In this document: positions 35,541 through 47,594 of the stretch, piece after piece
Position numbering within the stretch: position 1 is the stretch's first letter
Layout: the number at the start of each line of letters is the position of its first letter
Source of the DNA: Isoetes taiwanensis
Lineage: Eukaryota; Streptophyta; Lycopodiopsida; Isoetales; Isoetaceae
DNA: 64,000 bases
Assembly (NCBI GenBank): GCA_021234155.1
Contig: JAJEKV010000014.1
Location: 14,804,494 to 14,868,493, forward strand
Direction: 5' to 3'
Made by a program: the position numbers and the translations under genes
Notes under the pieces: generated by a model
Told to the model about the DNA's origin: nothing
The model's database searches: none
Seen by the model: the letters and a program-made list of their open reading frames with translations, nothing else

Positions 35541-37333
35541 TCAAATGGAGCACGTGCATTGGCATGTAAACGGTTGGGCTGAAGAATTATAGTAATATGG
35601 GGACTCAAAAGGTGGTGACTCATACATATAAGGAGGTGGTGGCGAAGGTGATGGGGGAGGGGGTGATTTATATATGTAAGGAGGTGGTGGCGAGAGTGAT
35701 GACAAAGGTGGCGATTTGTAGACATATGGAGGTGGCATCAAGGGTGATGGAGAAGGGGGGGATTTGTAGACATATGATGGTGGTGGTGAGGGCGATGGAG
35801 GAGGGGGCGATTTGTAGACATACAGAGGTGGCGGCAAGGGTGATGAGGAGGGGGGGGGAATTTGTAGACATACCGGAGGTGGCGGAAGGGTGAGGGAGGC
35901 GGGGGGGGACTTGTAGACATATGGAGGTGGTGGCGATGGTAAGGGAGAAGGGGGGTGATTTGTAGATATAAGGAGGTGGTGGCGAGGGTGGTGGAGGAGG
36001 GGTGATTTATAGATGTAAGGAGGTGGGGGCTAAGGCAATGGAGGAGGAGGGGATTTGTAGATATAAGGAGGTGGTGGGGAGGGTGATGGAGGAGGTGGAG
36101 ATGAGTAAACATATGGAGGTGGGGATGGAGGAGGGGGGATCAGAGATATATGGAGGTGGCAGCAAGGGTGAGGGAGGAGGGGTATTTATAGACATACAGA
36201 GGTGGTGGTGAGGCGAGGGAGGAGGGGGTGATTTGTAAGTATAAGGAGGCGTGATTGAGATTGAAAGAGGTGGCGGAGATGGATAGACATATATAGAGGT
36301 GGAGGTGATGGTGATGGCGAGGGGGGGGATTTATAGATATAAGGGGGTGGTGGCGAGGGTGATGGAGGGGGTGATTTATAGATGTAAGGAGGTGGTGGAG
36401 AAGGTGATGCAAGAGGAGGGATTTGTAGGCATAAAGGTGGTGGTGGGGAGGGTGATGGAGGAGGTGGAGATGGGTAAATATATGGAGGTGGAGGTGAAGG
36501 AGGAGGGGGGATTTGTAGATATAAGGAGGCGGTGGGGAGGGTGATGGAGGAGGTGGAGATAGGTAAACATATGGAGGTGGAGGAGAAGGGGATGATTTGA
36601 AGATATAAGGTGGTGGAGGCAAGGGTGTTGGAGGAGGGGGAGATTTATAAACATAAGGAGGGTGGTGGTGAAGGTGATGGAGGAGGGGCGATTTATAGGC
36701 ATAAGGAGGTGGTGGTGAAGGTGATGGAGGAGGGGCGATTTTATAGGCATAAGGTGGTGGTGGTGAAGGTGATGGAGGAGGGGGCGATTTATAGACATAA
36801 GGAGGGGGTGGTGAAGGTGATGGAGGAGGGGGAGATTTATAGACATAAGGAGGAGGTGGTGATGGAGATGGAGGCGGCGGCGATGGGTAGACATAATGAG
36901 GTGGTGGTGAAGAGTAAACATAAGGAGGTGGAGGCGAGGGGGATGGGGGAGGTGGTGAAGGGTAAACATAAGGCGGAGGAGGAGACTTGTACACTAAAGG
37001 TGGCGGAGGCGGAGATTGATAAACATACGGTGGAGGCGGAGATTGATAAACATACGGTGGAGGCGGAGGCGATGCGTACACAAGGGGTGGAGGAGGGGAG
37101 GAATACTGCAACGTTGGGACCGGGACAAAAGGATGAGGATATGTAGGTTGTTGAGGATGTAACCATGGGGGGCGTAACCAAGGAGGCAACCAAGGTAAAG
37201 GATGAAAAAAGAATTTCGAATTTTTCTTTCTAGCCTCTATAATGGAGTGTCCAACGCCTTTGTCTGCAACATCTCGGGCAGCACAAGCAACAGCAAAAAA
37301 CACGAACACCATTAAAACGTTTAGCCGCTTCAT
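35541..37333 (-). CDS. Extensin-like proline-rich cell-wall protein, repeat region frameshifted
   Basis: The minus-strand frame starts at 37,333 and runs to 36,140 (397 residues). Residues 1-19 (MKRLNVLMVFVFFAVACAA) are a signal peptide. A spacer with HPLPWLPPWLRPPW follows, then many repeats of SPPPP with YVY(K/Q)SPPPP and SPSPPPPYVYKS, the hydroxyproline/arabinosylation and Tyr cross-linking modules of extensins. From about residue 230 the frame slips to LLHHLHHH-type sequence, returns, and slips again. The proper SPPPP-YVYKS frame continues in other registers to 35,541, where it ends ...ESPPFESPYYYNSS and a stop. The original protein was therefore about 590 residues. The slips fall in the PPPP codon repeats, so real decay or assembly error in low-complexity DNA are both possible. 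An AT-rich TATA-like stretch (ATTAAAAATA) lies about 70 bp before the start. Confidence 0.85.
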
Positions 37334-40300
37334 CTTTTCTTCACTTTTTCCAACTTGCTTTTCGAAATGTGAGTGAGTCCATTATGTAGGCCTTCCTGCC
37401 TATTTTTAATCTCTGTAGCTTAAATATCTTTGAAAATTAGTCTGCCCAAACAATGGAAGGTGGCCGCCACGAGTTTGCAAATGCCAACATTAGCCAAGGT
37501 CCAAATCTTTTTACCAAAACCCTAACCCCTATTTTCCGCCAAACCATTAACAAAATCATAGTGAGAGATAATTTGCCAACCTTCAGCATAATATCTCGGT
37601 CAAGAAATAGGGTTTGCATTGGTTATAGGTGGAACGTGCTTGCGCAGGATGATACTGAAGTCTGCGCATCTGCATAAATCTCTGGTACCTCACGGGTTTC
37701 CTACAATGGAGTGATATGAAGAAAAATCAAAGCCTGTGACGACCATAGGTTCGTGACAAAGCCCAGAAAAAAGTGGAGATCGTTTCTCTCTGGACCACAT
37801 TTTTTTTAAAGACATTAGACAGAGGTACTTCCTCATTTAATTGTTATCGTATCCTTTACAGTCTATATGCAAGCTTAGTTTAGTTTATTGTTCTCTTTCT
37901 GCTCAATCTGCTGAAACATCAGGGAAGCTTTGTATAAACACACGGAAGATGGCAAAACATGCGAGCAATAGTGCGGAGCATAGCCTCAAGTATCTGCAAA
38001 ATAAGCTTGATCCAATTTCTGTTTTCGGTGATCATCTAATCTGTCATTTTTTCTCCATGCAACCTCATGTTCGAAAAGAAAAGAAAATACAGCAAGTCAG
38101 GGAATTGTAATTGTTTTTGGCTTAGTAGAAACGAAATCCTTGCCTGCAGTAATGCTTGAACAACTTCAGACATAAAGCTACAGATTAGAGATGATTGCAT
38201 CTTTGTGTTTTCTTCATCAATAATGAAGTGGATTGATTTCAGAAATTATCTTGGCCAAGTACTAGGTCCACACTATCACAAACGTCAACTAAACATATTG
38301 TTGCACTTACTTTTTGGATTTGTCCTTGGTACACAGCCATTTAAGTCAATAATCTGCGTGTGAGGAAGTGAAAGGCCGTGTTGTTGTCTGTTGCTCCTGT
38401 ACCTCAACATGGTGGATTTTTTCCTTGTGCTGTCTTTATCGAGCATGCATAAACCAGCATACTTTGTGCACAGTTGTATTAGAAGGTCTTTCATGCAGCA
38501 TACTTGTAGTAGAAGGATTTCATGAGATGAGAATCTGTATATTCACAGCATTGTTATAGGGGTATGCGGGGAGCATTTCTGAGTAGAACAGTAAAGAATT
38601 AGATAGGGCCAGAAAGAGAATTTCCTCTCAAATCCATGCCATATGAGACAAGGAAGTAAAGGTCTATTCTTTGGAGCCCTTTCATCCAACACTGGTACTG
38701 TACATTATTTATCAATGACACAAATTTCTACTCAATTTTTCTTCGAGATCAAGCAAATTTTCACCCAATGACTAGTAAATAACCATCAATAATCTTTATC
38801 AGAATCTTTAGGTCTTGCGAGCTCGCTATAAAGCGCAAACAACAACGATATAATGTTATGCTATGGGAGACAATGATCACAGCATGTATATGATGTAAAG
38901 GCTTTCTTGTTGTTCACAATTTTGAAGAGATGCAAGAGGGTCTGAAAGCGGATACAATTTAAGCATTCTGAAAGTATGTGGAAGCTTATTCATGACCTGC
39001 TGATTAGCAGAGGATCATGTACTAACATGGCATTGCAAAATGTTATGCTGCTAAGTGTGAGAGCATGAAGGAAGCATACAATGTTCTAACATGGAGTATA
39101 ATGCGAGTGTCATGAAACCGGACCTTGCTTTTGATTGTTTTGGGGAAATGGTTTTGAAGGCATGCTGCCAGAGAAGACACATTTCTGAGCATCTCAATTG
39201 CATGTGGGCCATAGAGCATGAAATAAAGAGATATTAGAGTAATTTGATTCTCCGGACCGCAATTATTGAAGGATGTGCGTGAAGTTGTTTTAGTTTTTAA
39301 TTATTCTTAAAGAGGCAATTATTTTTAAAGAGGCAAGAAGCGTATATAAGACAAACTTTACATTCATGTTGTTGTAATCGACAGCCTAAATGAAATAGCA
39401 TGTGACCACGCAGGCAGGCCATCTAATCAATGTTTGATAATATGCCACCTCGGATGTTTATCCCGACAGTAAATTGTTGAAATCGCGGTTAGCCGCGGCC
39501 GCAGCTCATAGAATGCTCTAATTACGAGGGATATGCTGAAAATGGACATCATGGCCTATAGATAACCTTCCTAGGCGTAAGCTGATTTTGTTTTGTGTTC
39601 CTTAGTAGAGTCATCTTCCTTGTGTGCTTCCCCTCCTTGTGCTCAAGAGGGATGGACATCTAGTCATATCTTACCAATCATTTTCAGATAAATGGAAAAC
39701 TTTCTTGGAGCGATTGGTTTGACTGCAGTGATGCTACAACTTAAGGATGATAAGGTCTTACCAATGATTTTCAGATGAATCAGAAACTCTCTTGGAGACG
39801 ATTGGTTTGACTGAGACTGCACTGATGCTACAACTTGAGGATGATAAGCTAGATCTTATGGAGTTGCAGCTTTGCACATTTTACTGTGGTCACAAAACAT
39901 TGGCGAGAACAGGTAATTTTCAAATGATTTTTGCTAAGATGTCACAGCCACTCACTAACTTGCACAATTGCCATAAGAATGATGTGTACTACTGATTCAA
40001 AGCTTGTTGGAACATTAAAGTGTCTGTTGCTTTCTTCCTTCCATCATTGCTTTTAATCTGTCATTTGTGAGATGCTTCTTGACCAGCTTTTGTTCGGTGA
40101 GCTCACCTCAGCAAAGAATCCACTTATTAACTCCTAATACTGAAAAGGCATGAATGCCTTCACAAAAGACAAAACCTAGCATGTCGTAAGATCCAATGCT
40201 TCCGGCTACAAAATGGTCCAAACCACACGTAAAATGTAACAAAGTCATGAATGCTTTCACAAAAGACGTAATGTTCAGGCAGAGGCTATTTTGCCTAATT

Positions 40301-41691
40301 ACAGACCCAGATTATCTCTGATAATGGCCTCTCTTGATCTTTACAAAATTGCAATAATTTTCTTCAAATCGCAGCCATTCCGCCCGTAAAACTAAATAGC
40401 CTCTACCCCAAGCATTATGTTAGAGAATGTGCTAGGTAGGGGCGTGCAATTTCGCTTTGGTTTCTTAGGGGACCCCGGGCTCACCAAGCCTTTACTGTGT
40501 GAAATTGCCCGCTTCGCACATTGCCTATATCAAAACCTAGCATGTTGCATCCAATGCTTCCGGCTACAAAATGGTCCATTTGAAAATGGTCCTATCTATT
40601 CAAAAGATGGTCCCGAAAAGCTTGGGCATTCAAAGTTTTACCGTGGTTTCTTTTTCGGGATAGGGCATGTGATAAATGTAGCAACTTCTTCGGGCTTCTG
40701 TTGTCTAGAACAGAGACTAAAAAGCCTCCAAAAATGTAACAATGTCCTGCTAAGAAAAGTGCAAAACCAAAGGCTGGGTCTCAATTTTGTGGTTGAGAAA
40801 ACCTAGTTAGCTGCTAGGTTTTGGGTGTACAGATATGATACAAGGAATTTATTTCAAGGAAACCGAAACCCTATCACATACTTATGGCATAGCAATTTTT
40901 GTGAAATCAGTTGTCATTTGTCATTTGAATTGATTAAGCTCAAAGTTCCATCTGAATTGTTGTTGAAAATTTACTAGGGTATGTGTTTATGTGTTCAATG
41001 TCAATCCTTTGTATTAAAGCAAATGGGTGGATACTCAGGACCTATGTAAATTATAATTGCATTTTAAGGTGGAGGCTTACCGGAGAGCGTGACAGCTATG
41101 AACACTTTTTTTTTTTTTTTGAGGCATGGTTGGTGGGACTCTATGAACACATCAATGATTGGCGTAGAGGTAAAACAAAAAGTGTGAGTGCAACCCACTT
41201 AAAATAGATGTATCTTTTTTATATCCCTATTTACCTCGATAAAGATTTGACACAAATGAACCAAACGTTGTGTCATACAATTTAGCCACAGAGCATAACC
41301 AAAACATGCTTGCATACGGAAAGTCCACAATGAACATATGGTCCAGAATGTAGTTATTAACAAGCATAGTTGTCCTTGGCAACATAGTCGTCCTACCGAA
41401 CTCATCACTGTAAACTGAACTCATCACTTTAAACTCCTATTGAACTCATCATAGAAATGCTTTTTTATTTCATAGGCCAATACTCTACTTTTTATTTCAT
41501 AGGCCAATACTCTACTTCGTGATATATTAGCATGACATTTTCAAATACGTAGAGAGAAGGCATCCCAACACAACAATGTAATCCCAAGGTTGTCTATGTT
41601 GGTGACCTTAAAATAGAACCTTGGCCCTTTTGTCCAAAATAATCAATGCCCCATCTTTGTAATTGCAACCACCATTTTATTACTTGCTCCA
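37334..41691. other. Intergenic with small duplications, no gene supported
   Basis: No convincing gene. A tandem duplication is listed separately. The segment CATCCAATGCTTCCGGCTAC (about 40,548) repeats an earlier one at about 40,190, so a ~50-bp piece has been copied. A 129-codon frame at 40,417-40,806 has no recognised domain. A poly-T run lies near 41,106 and a 30-bp tandem doublet (TTATTTCATAGGCCAATACT) at about 41,463-41,515. Confidence 0.45.
39668..39850. repeat. Tandem duplication, ~88-bp unit, two diverged copies
   Basis: CTTACCAATCATTTTCAGAT... and CTTACCAATGATTTTCAGAT..., each ending in GATGCTACAACTT(A/G)AGGATGATAAG, follow each other with several substitutions and one short insertion (GAGACTGCA). 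Confidence 0.8.
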
Positions 41692-43569
41692 CCCTCTGAT
41701 ATCTCTTTCTTTTCCTTTTTTTTTTCTTAAATGAATGGAATTGAAAATAATAAATTACTTGCAGAGAGCATGTCATTGTGACTTGATGAAGATCCATGCA
41801 TTTGCATGGAACCACATACTTAATATACCTACAAAATCTCAAACATTATAATAGCCTCGTGAAATAGGGAAGATATCTACAAAATCAAGATATCTACAAC
41901 ATCAATTATCTATCAGCATTTCGCTATAAGCTGCTTTCTCATAAAATACAACAAAAGAATGGTATATGCGCCAGATTCGACAATATATAGGTGAAATGGT
42001 TTAGACAGGATTCGCCGTAAGATTCCTCGAGCTTCAGAGGCGTGTTCCACGCCACTATATTGCCATGGGTGGAATCGCTTGCTTCGTGACGCTCAATATC
42101 CGCCGGGTCCGAAGGCGATTATAATCCGCTGGTCATGATACTTGCCAAGATACCCATAAATGTCTAAGTCACCCCATGGTGTGGTGGTAACTTCTTCCTA
42201 CCAACTTGAACCATCTTGAGTAAATTCATCTCGGCCGAAGCTTCTCTATGTTTCTTTTTTCTCAGACGTTGTTTTTCTTCCATTCTTGATTTCTCAAAGA
42301 CCAGCCTTTTAGACAAGTCCCCATACTCAAGGGCATAACGATCGCATATAAGACGCGAGAACCAAGGAAGCAAATTATCCAAGGCCGCCTCAAAGCTATT
42401 AATTTTATGGGCAAAGTATGTATATTGAAACTTGTCATGTTGTGGGACATCTGCCACCCTCCAAATCTCCTTCAATTCAGTTCCAGGAAGTGGCTCCCCA
42501 TCTGCATCACAGGGCTGATAACTCATTGACGAATTCCATTTGCCAGTTACCAACAATTTAGGTTCTTCATCCTTGTTATACACATAACCATCCACCTCAT
42601 ACCGACCGGCGCCAAACCAACCACATTCTTGGAAGTTCAGAACCACTTTATCCCCCGTTGTGATATTTGTGAGAACCATCACTCCAGGGGAATGTATCCA
42701 AGTTCTTCCAAATATTAAGTTATGAACTTTAGTTGGTGGGGGGACCAGATCAAGAACTTGTCCAGTTGATTTAAGGACCACACGTGTTCTTCCAACTGGA
42801 TAAACATCCACGGAGTTTCCGAAAAACTTTGTCTTTAATTTGGATGTCACGTCATATGTAAAATGCTCATTCTCAGCATGAGCTGTGCTCATTGGGGGAT
42901 GATGACTCACCTGCTCTGCAAGGAAGGTAATTCCATTATGGTTGACCATCTCAAATGTTTCACCTAAAATGGGGTTAAATGGTTTCCAAGTTCGCTGATA
43001 AGCATAGTATACAGAAACAGCCCAAGATGCAGCAAATACCATTCGTGCATATGGGTCGTCACATTGGTCTGCATGGTCAAGCAGGTAAGCATACTCCATT
43101 AGCTCAGCCATTTTCTGCAGCATTGTCATGGGTTCAAAGATGAAAACAGGAAGGGTGACCATTGACGTAATATCGGAGCCGATGTACTTGTACATCATCT
43201 TCCAGTAACTTTCTCGATCTTCTGGTCTGAACCTTCCTCTGTCGAATTCTTCAGCATCATTCTGAGCACCTTCTGGATTGATGACTTCCAGGCCTTCATG
43301 CTCTTCCAGGAACTCTTTTTCATTGCCCAAATAACCTTTTACTGTAGAACCCCAGTTCGAGAATCCAGAAGTCAAGGCGGCCAGGAATCCACCACTCTGA
43401 CCCATGTCGGCAGCAAAGGAGGGTTCGTTCTGATCAGGAAGAAGGCGAGATCGAAGAAAGCGATGAAATCCGACACAAAAAAAATGGAAGATCTAGAGGC
43501 AGATCGAGCTCCGAGGGCTTATAAGGAAGATGGAGAGCAGCTATGGCGGCTTCTCCCCTTTGATATCTC
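41692..43569 (-). mobile_element. Footprint of a processed retrocopy (ORP) with candidate target duplication
   Basis: The intronless ORP frame is bounded as a LINE-mobilised mRNA copy would be. On the plus strand, CCCTCTGATATCTC (41,692-41,705) is followed at once by a 23-nt T-rich run (poly(A) on the minus strand). CCCTTTGATATCTC (43,556-43,569) stands ~150 bp upstream of the ATG. The two 14-mers match at 13 positions. Between them lie a ~360-bp 3' UTR, the coding region and a 5' UTR. The match was found by looking for it, so chance is not excluded. Confidence 0.5.
42093..43405 (-). CDS. ORP3-like: Oxysterol-binding protein-related protein, ORP3-type, intronless, C-terminus frameshifted
   Basis: Lipid-transfer protein of the ORD family that exchanges sterol or phosphoinositide at membrane contact sites. 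The minus-strand frame from 43,405 to 42,164 encodes 413 residues with no PH domain, like plant ORP3/ORP4. Landmarks: [20 protein letters not shown] (~67-86), KPFNPILGE (141-149), the family signature EQVSHHPP (164-171), [37 protein letters not shown] and [13 protein letters not shown]. The last ~20 residues are out of register. The expected ending (RWFKL, then [20 protein letters not shown]) is present in other frames and stops at 42,093, implying about three small indels around 42,175-42,240. From family knowledge such genes have several introns; the lack of any here supports a retrocopy. The sterol-binding core is intact, so a protein could still be made. Confidence 0.9.
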
Positions 43570-43956
43570 GATGCCTCTCCTTTTACCTTTTTACTAGGCT
43601 TTCAAATACGAGAGTAAAGGTCGCCGTTGGTTTGAGCCTTTATACTAAAAGGCATGGCTCGAGGAGCCCAAAACCGTGTAAAGCCCAATAAAGGTGCGCA
43701 AAAGAGGGATCCTTTTTCAATGGTGTAGGGTTGGTTTTTTTTTCCTTTTTTTAGCAGGGTTGCCTAACCCGAGCTGCCCACTTTCCTGCGTTTCTAGCTA
43801 TGCCACGTGTCATGCCACATAGGCCAAATTGATTCTACGCCGTTAGATCTGTCTATTTTTGCATCTACGGTTAGGAAAATTAGAAATAAAGAAAATTCCA
43901 TTTCGCATTGGTCTTCCAGAGATGCCTGCGATGGCGTCCGTCATCGTATCTCGACC

Positions 43957-44958
43957 TCATGGCCATCGACGGACCATCTTCAAACTCTCAAACAGGCTGC
44001 AACAGAAGCAAATTTTCTAAATTCTAAAGATGAAATTTGTCGCTTCCCCCTATAGGGTTTGTCCCTTGGGCGCCCACATTGATCATCATCATGGCTCGAT
44101 GATTCGGCAATGGATCATTTTTAAATTTGTAAATGCATCAAGCTCAAATCCATGCAAATTAAGGAGAGGTAAGCTTTTCATTTTCTCGATGTCGCGAATG
44201 GTAGATATGGCATCACCGTTAAAGGAAAAGGTTTTGAAAGAAACTCTTCAGAAGTCGCTTTTTAGGAAGCAAATGCAAGTGGGAAATTTATGCCCTTGGT
44301 GCCGTAGGCGCTTTTGGTTCGAGGATATTGCCTCAAAGAAAGGGATCTGTGGAATTGTAGATGGCGAGATGGCTTCCATGGTCGCGGGCATTGGTTCCTC
44401 CGGCAGCCTACATGTATTGCACTTCTTATGGCTCTTGAACAAGCAAATGGAATTTGTGTATCTGTTGAAGAAAATATCGAGCTAGATCGCTTGATTGAGA
44501 ATGGGTATCTAGGGTTATGCAACGGAGTTTTGGATCAGTCTGCAATATTACTGTCTTGCCGAGGGAGTCTCACCTTGATAAGGTGCAAGGATAGGACACA
44601 TGATTTATATTACCCTGCAGCTACATTAGAGCAAAGGTAAAAGATCTTGCTTGCTTTTTCAGGGCTCCAACATTCCCTTGTTAGCAAACCTGGATATAAC
44701 ATGAGAGTAGCAGAATGCAAGGAGGCAGCCAAGGTTTTGTTGAAGGCTGTTGGAAGGAAAGGGGAAGAACCGCTGCTTGGCAATGTTTTTGTTGAAGAAT
44801 ATATTGCACACAAGAACAAGCTTGATGGAGATCTGGCTAAAAGGGCTAAGCATTTTTTCCCTGCAAATAGTGGTGTTGAACAAGGGATCAGAGCTTGGGC
44901 AGCATGGGATTTGGAATTCTTTGGAAGGCTGATGTGTCACAAGGCCCCCAAAAAGTAA
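43957..44958 (+). pseudogene. GALAK-like: Galacturonokinase processed pseudogene
   Basis: GHMP kinase that phosphorylates D-galacturonate at C1 for UDP-GalA salvage. The gene is intronless but broken. SWPSTDHLQTLKQAATEANF (N-terminus, start Met changed) is followed after a frameshift near 44,030 by ASPYRVCPLGAHIDHHHG, the substrate-binding GHMP motif 1. The middle 44,080-44,310 is scrambled by several indels (WEIYALGAVGAF matches the WGTYARGAVYAL region of the plant enzyme). From 44,420 ENIELDRLIENGYLGLCNGV and LDQSAILLS are in frame, then an in-frame stop at 44,638, then ILLAFSGLQHSL, PGYNMRVAECKEAAKVLLK, LAKRAKHFF and WDLEFFGRLM. The final third with GHMP motif 3 is missing. Absence of introns points to an mRNA-derived copy. 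It lies head-to-head with the ORP copy. Confidence 0.88.
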
Positions 44959-47594
44959 CTCGCATTCATAATCATGATGGAAACCAGTATAAGGGTGGTT
45001 TTTAATACATGCAACTCGTAATGTCAATGAAAACTAGATGACTTTCATGGTTTTGTAATGTCACTACTAGTTTGATCATAGTTCTTATACTAATTCTATG
45101 TCTTACACTAGTTTCTTAAAATTATTGCTAGTTTAGGAGGTGATTTTTTTGGCCTACATTGTTAATATTATAATCTATGATGATTTTACATACTGGTTAG
45201 CATGATCAGATACATGGTTTTAACCTAGTTTCAATCCTCCCAAGCTTTTTTATTAGTTCAAGAACCATGTTTGATTTTGGAAGTGTGTTATATGTTTTTG
45301 GCACATGCTTAGCAGGCTATTATGTTGGTTTATGATGTTGTTTTTTATACACTTGTTTCAATCCTTAAAGTCATTATGAACTTTGAGTGAGCATAATTTC
45401 TTATATTAACTAGTAATTCCAACGATTATATCTATTTTTGCACTCCTTTTAGAGCATGATCCTTATTCGTAAAACTTATGTTATGTACATTGACTTGTCT
45501 ACTGGTTGCATGGTGTGGTCTATGTTTTCTACGACTATATGTAGCATAGTTTTATGTTGGGCCAAGTGTATATTTGTACTTATAATTGCCAATGCATTCT
45601 TTGTGATTTAGTATCCATAGAGTGCACATTTTGTATGAAAGAGGATTTTGGATTATTTTAAGTGTTTATCATGCATGATTTAGAGGTTCCCTTGCATAAT
45701 TGGAGTGATGAGGAGCTCTAGAGGTATGGTGTAGATAATAACCCTTTTGCTACCAACATAAGATCCTTTTTTTAAACTCAAACAATATTCATACCCATTG
45801 TACCATCTAGCAAAAGGCAATAGATGTTCAGATACTGAACTTCACCTAGGCAGCAACTTAGAATGAAACATGCTTCACTTTCATGCAATAAAGAGTTACG
45901 AGAAATGCAAAAGCAATCTTGAATTCAAAGCATGATCCTAATTGCATATATTCACATTATATTAACTTCTAGGGGAATGGAGCCGGCTTGTCCTTGGCTA
46001 AATGTAGATGCCTAGTTGGCACTTCTTATTTATCCTTTCAGATCCGATCGGATCGCCAATAAATCATATGAGCTCTATGAATAACAATTTTCCTTGGCAC
46101 TGTTTCATTCGATCGATTGATAAGGACTTATATTTAGCTATAAGTATCAATGGTCATATCAGCACCAATGATTTTCTCATGAAATTGCTAGGTCAAATAT
46201 GCATGAGCGTTCATTCATTAAAGAAATTCGCTAGATCAAAGATTCATGAACACGCGATCGTTGACCTTCAAGTCTAGAATCGCATCATAAATATATGACT
46301 TTGTTATTTTTTCAAACCAGGAATACAAGCCATTCAATATATAGTGGCGACAACTCACATGTTTTTTTTTTTTTAAACCATTATAAATATAAGCCATTTA
46401 ACATAGTGGCGACACAATCGACACTCAAGAATATTATCAGTGTTCAACGCTAGGCTTGGAACTAAGTTTTCACCGCTCCATTTTCGCTTAACTCTAAGTT
46501 ATGATATTTTCCGATGAAGCACCAGACACAAGTATTATAATTTGCTTGGAGAAATTGAATATTTTTAAGCAATAAAATATTGATACATTTACTTACTATA
46601 GCAATGGGATTGTAATAAATTTATGGAAGGGACAAGTTTCAATGGTTGCAAAATACAATTTATTTATCATTCCAACTCTCTCAAATTAATTTATTGAAAC
46701 CGTTTTACGTTGTTCTCCATATCTGATAAAATTTGGGTTCATGTTATAGTGATCTGAGAATAGAGGCAAGATAATCTAACTTAAGGTTTGAGCCTACAGA
46801 ACATTTAAAGGGAAAACGTGAAATATCCTATGGTTAAATAAGTCACAAAGTTAAAGGTTAAATATTAGTCTTAAGGGTGCTCTATGGTCGCCCAATGGTT
46901 TCGGAAACAATGGAATCGGTCAAATGAGGTGAAGCCATATTACATTATATCTGGAAAGGAAAGGTTTGAATCAGAGAAGAGAGAAGGGCGCGTTGATCTA
47001 TATGATCGGAACCGCCTAAAAGAAAAACAATAAGAAGGAGCGAATCAATGCATATGGGTAAGCTGACTTGATCGGGCTGTTTTGCAGGAGTATGCTTGGG
47101 CTTTCGAAGCTAAGTTCTCAAATATTTATACCATAATTGATATTTCATTCCTCTGATATTTCTAGGTGACACTAGAATATTTTATTCTTAGTGCTATAAG
47201 GAGATATTTTGTTTATGCTATAACTTGGATAGAACATAAGTGTTTTGTTAAGATCTTCTCAATTAATATTAACAATATCTTCCCTACATCACACAAAGCA
47301 ACATGTCATTTCTGAAATCGAGCAATAGGTTTAGAGCATCCGACAATAAAATAGCTCGGATTTAGCATGCTTCCAAATTTGAATTTTGATCTATCACTGG
47401 TTATTCGGCTTTGAACCTTAGTCCTTAATTTTAAACAATACCAGAAGGTTGAATTCAACATGTACTATTAAACATCAAATGTAATGTGCATACGAAATAC
47501 TTCAGCGATAAATATAAACACTGTTCATGATTATTTTTTAATTGTACACAATCGAATACAAGCTATCATTTTAGGGACTTATGGATCATGGAAC
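44959..47594. other. Intergenic AT-rich sequence, no gene seen
   Basis: No supported coding sequence or RNA gene. A ~35-bp piece (AATATAAGCCATTTAACATAGTGGCGAC and its variant) is repeated at about 46,325-46,355 and 46,385-46,415 around a poly-T run. Confidence 0.5.

Noticed and set aside
35597-37146. Long plus-strand open frames opposite the extensin gene (up to 178 codons)
   Set aside because: They are mirror frames of the CCN/GGN proline-codon repeat; their Lys/Met/Gly/Glu/Val-rich sequence is an artefact of low complexity.
40275-40408. Small MITE with ends GCAGAGGCTATTT / AAATAGCCTCTAC
   Set aside because: The inverted ends match over about 12 bp but no convincing target duplication was found.
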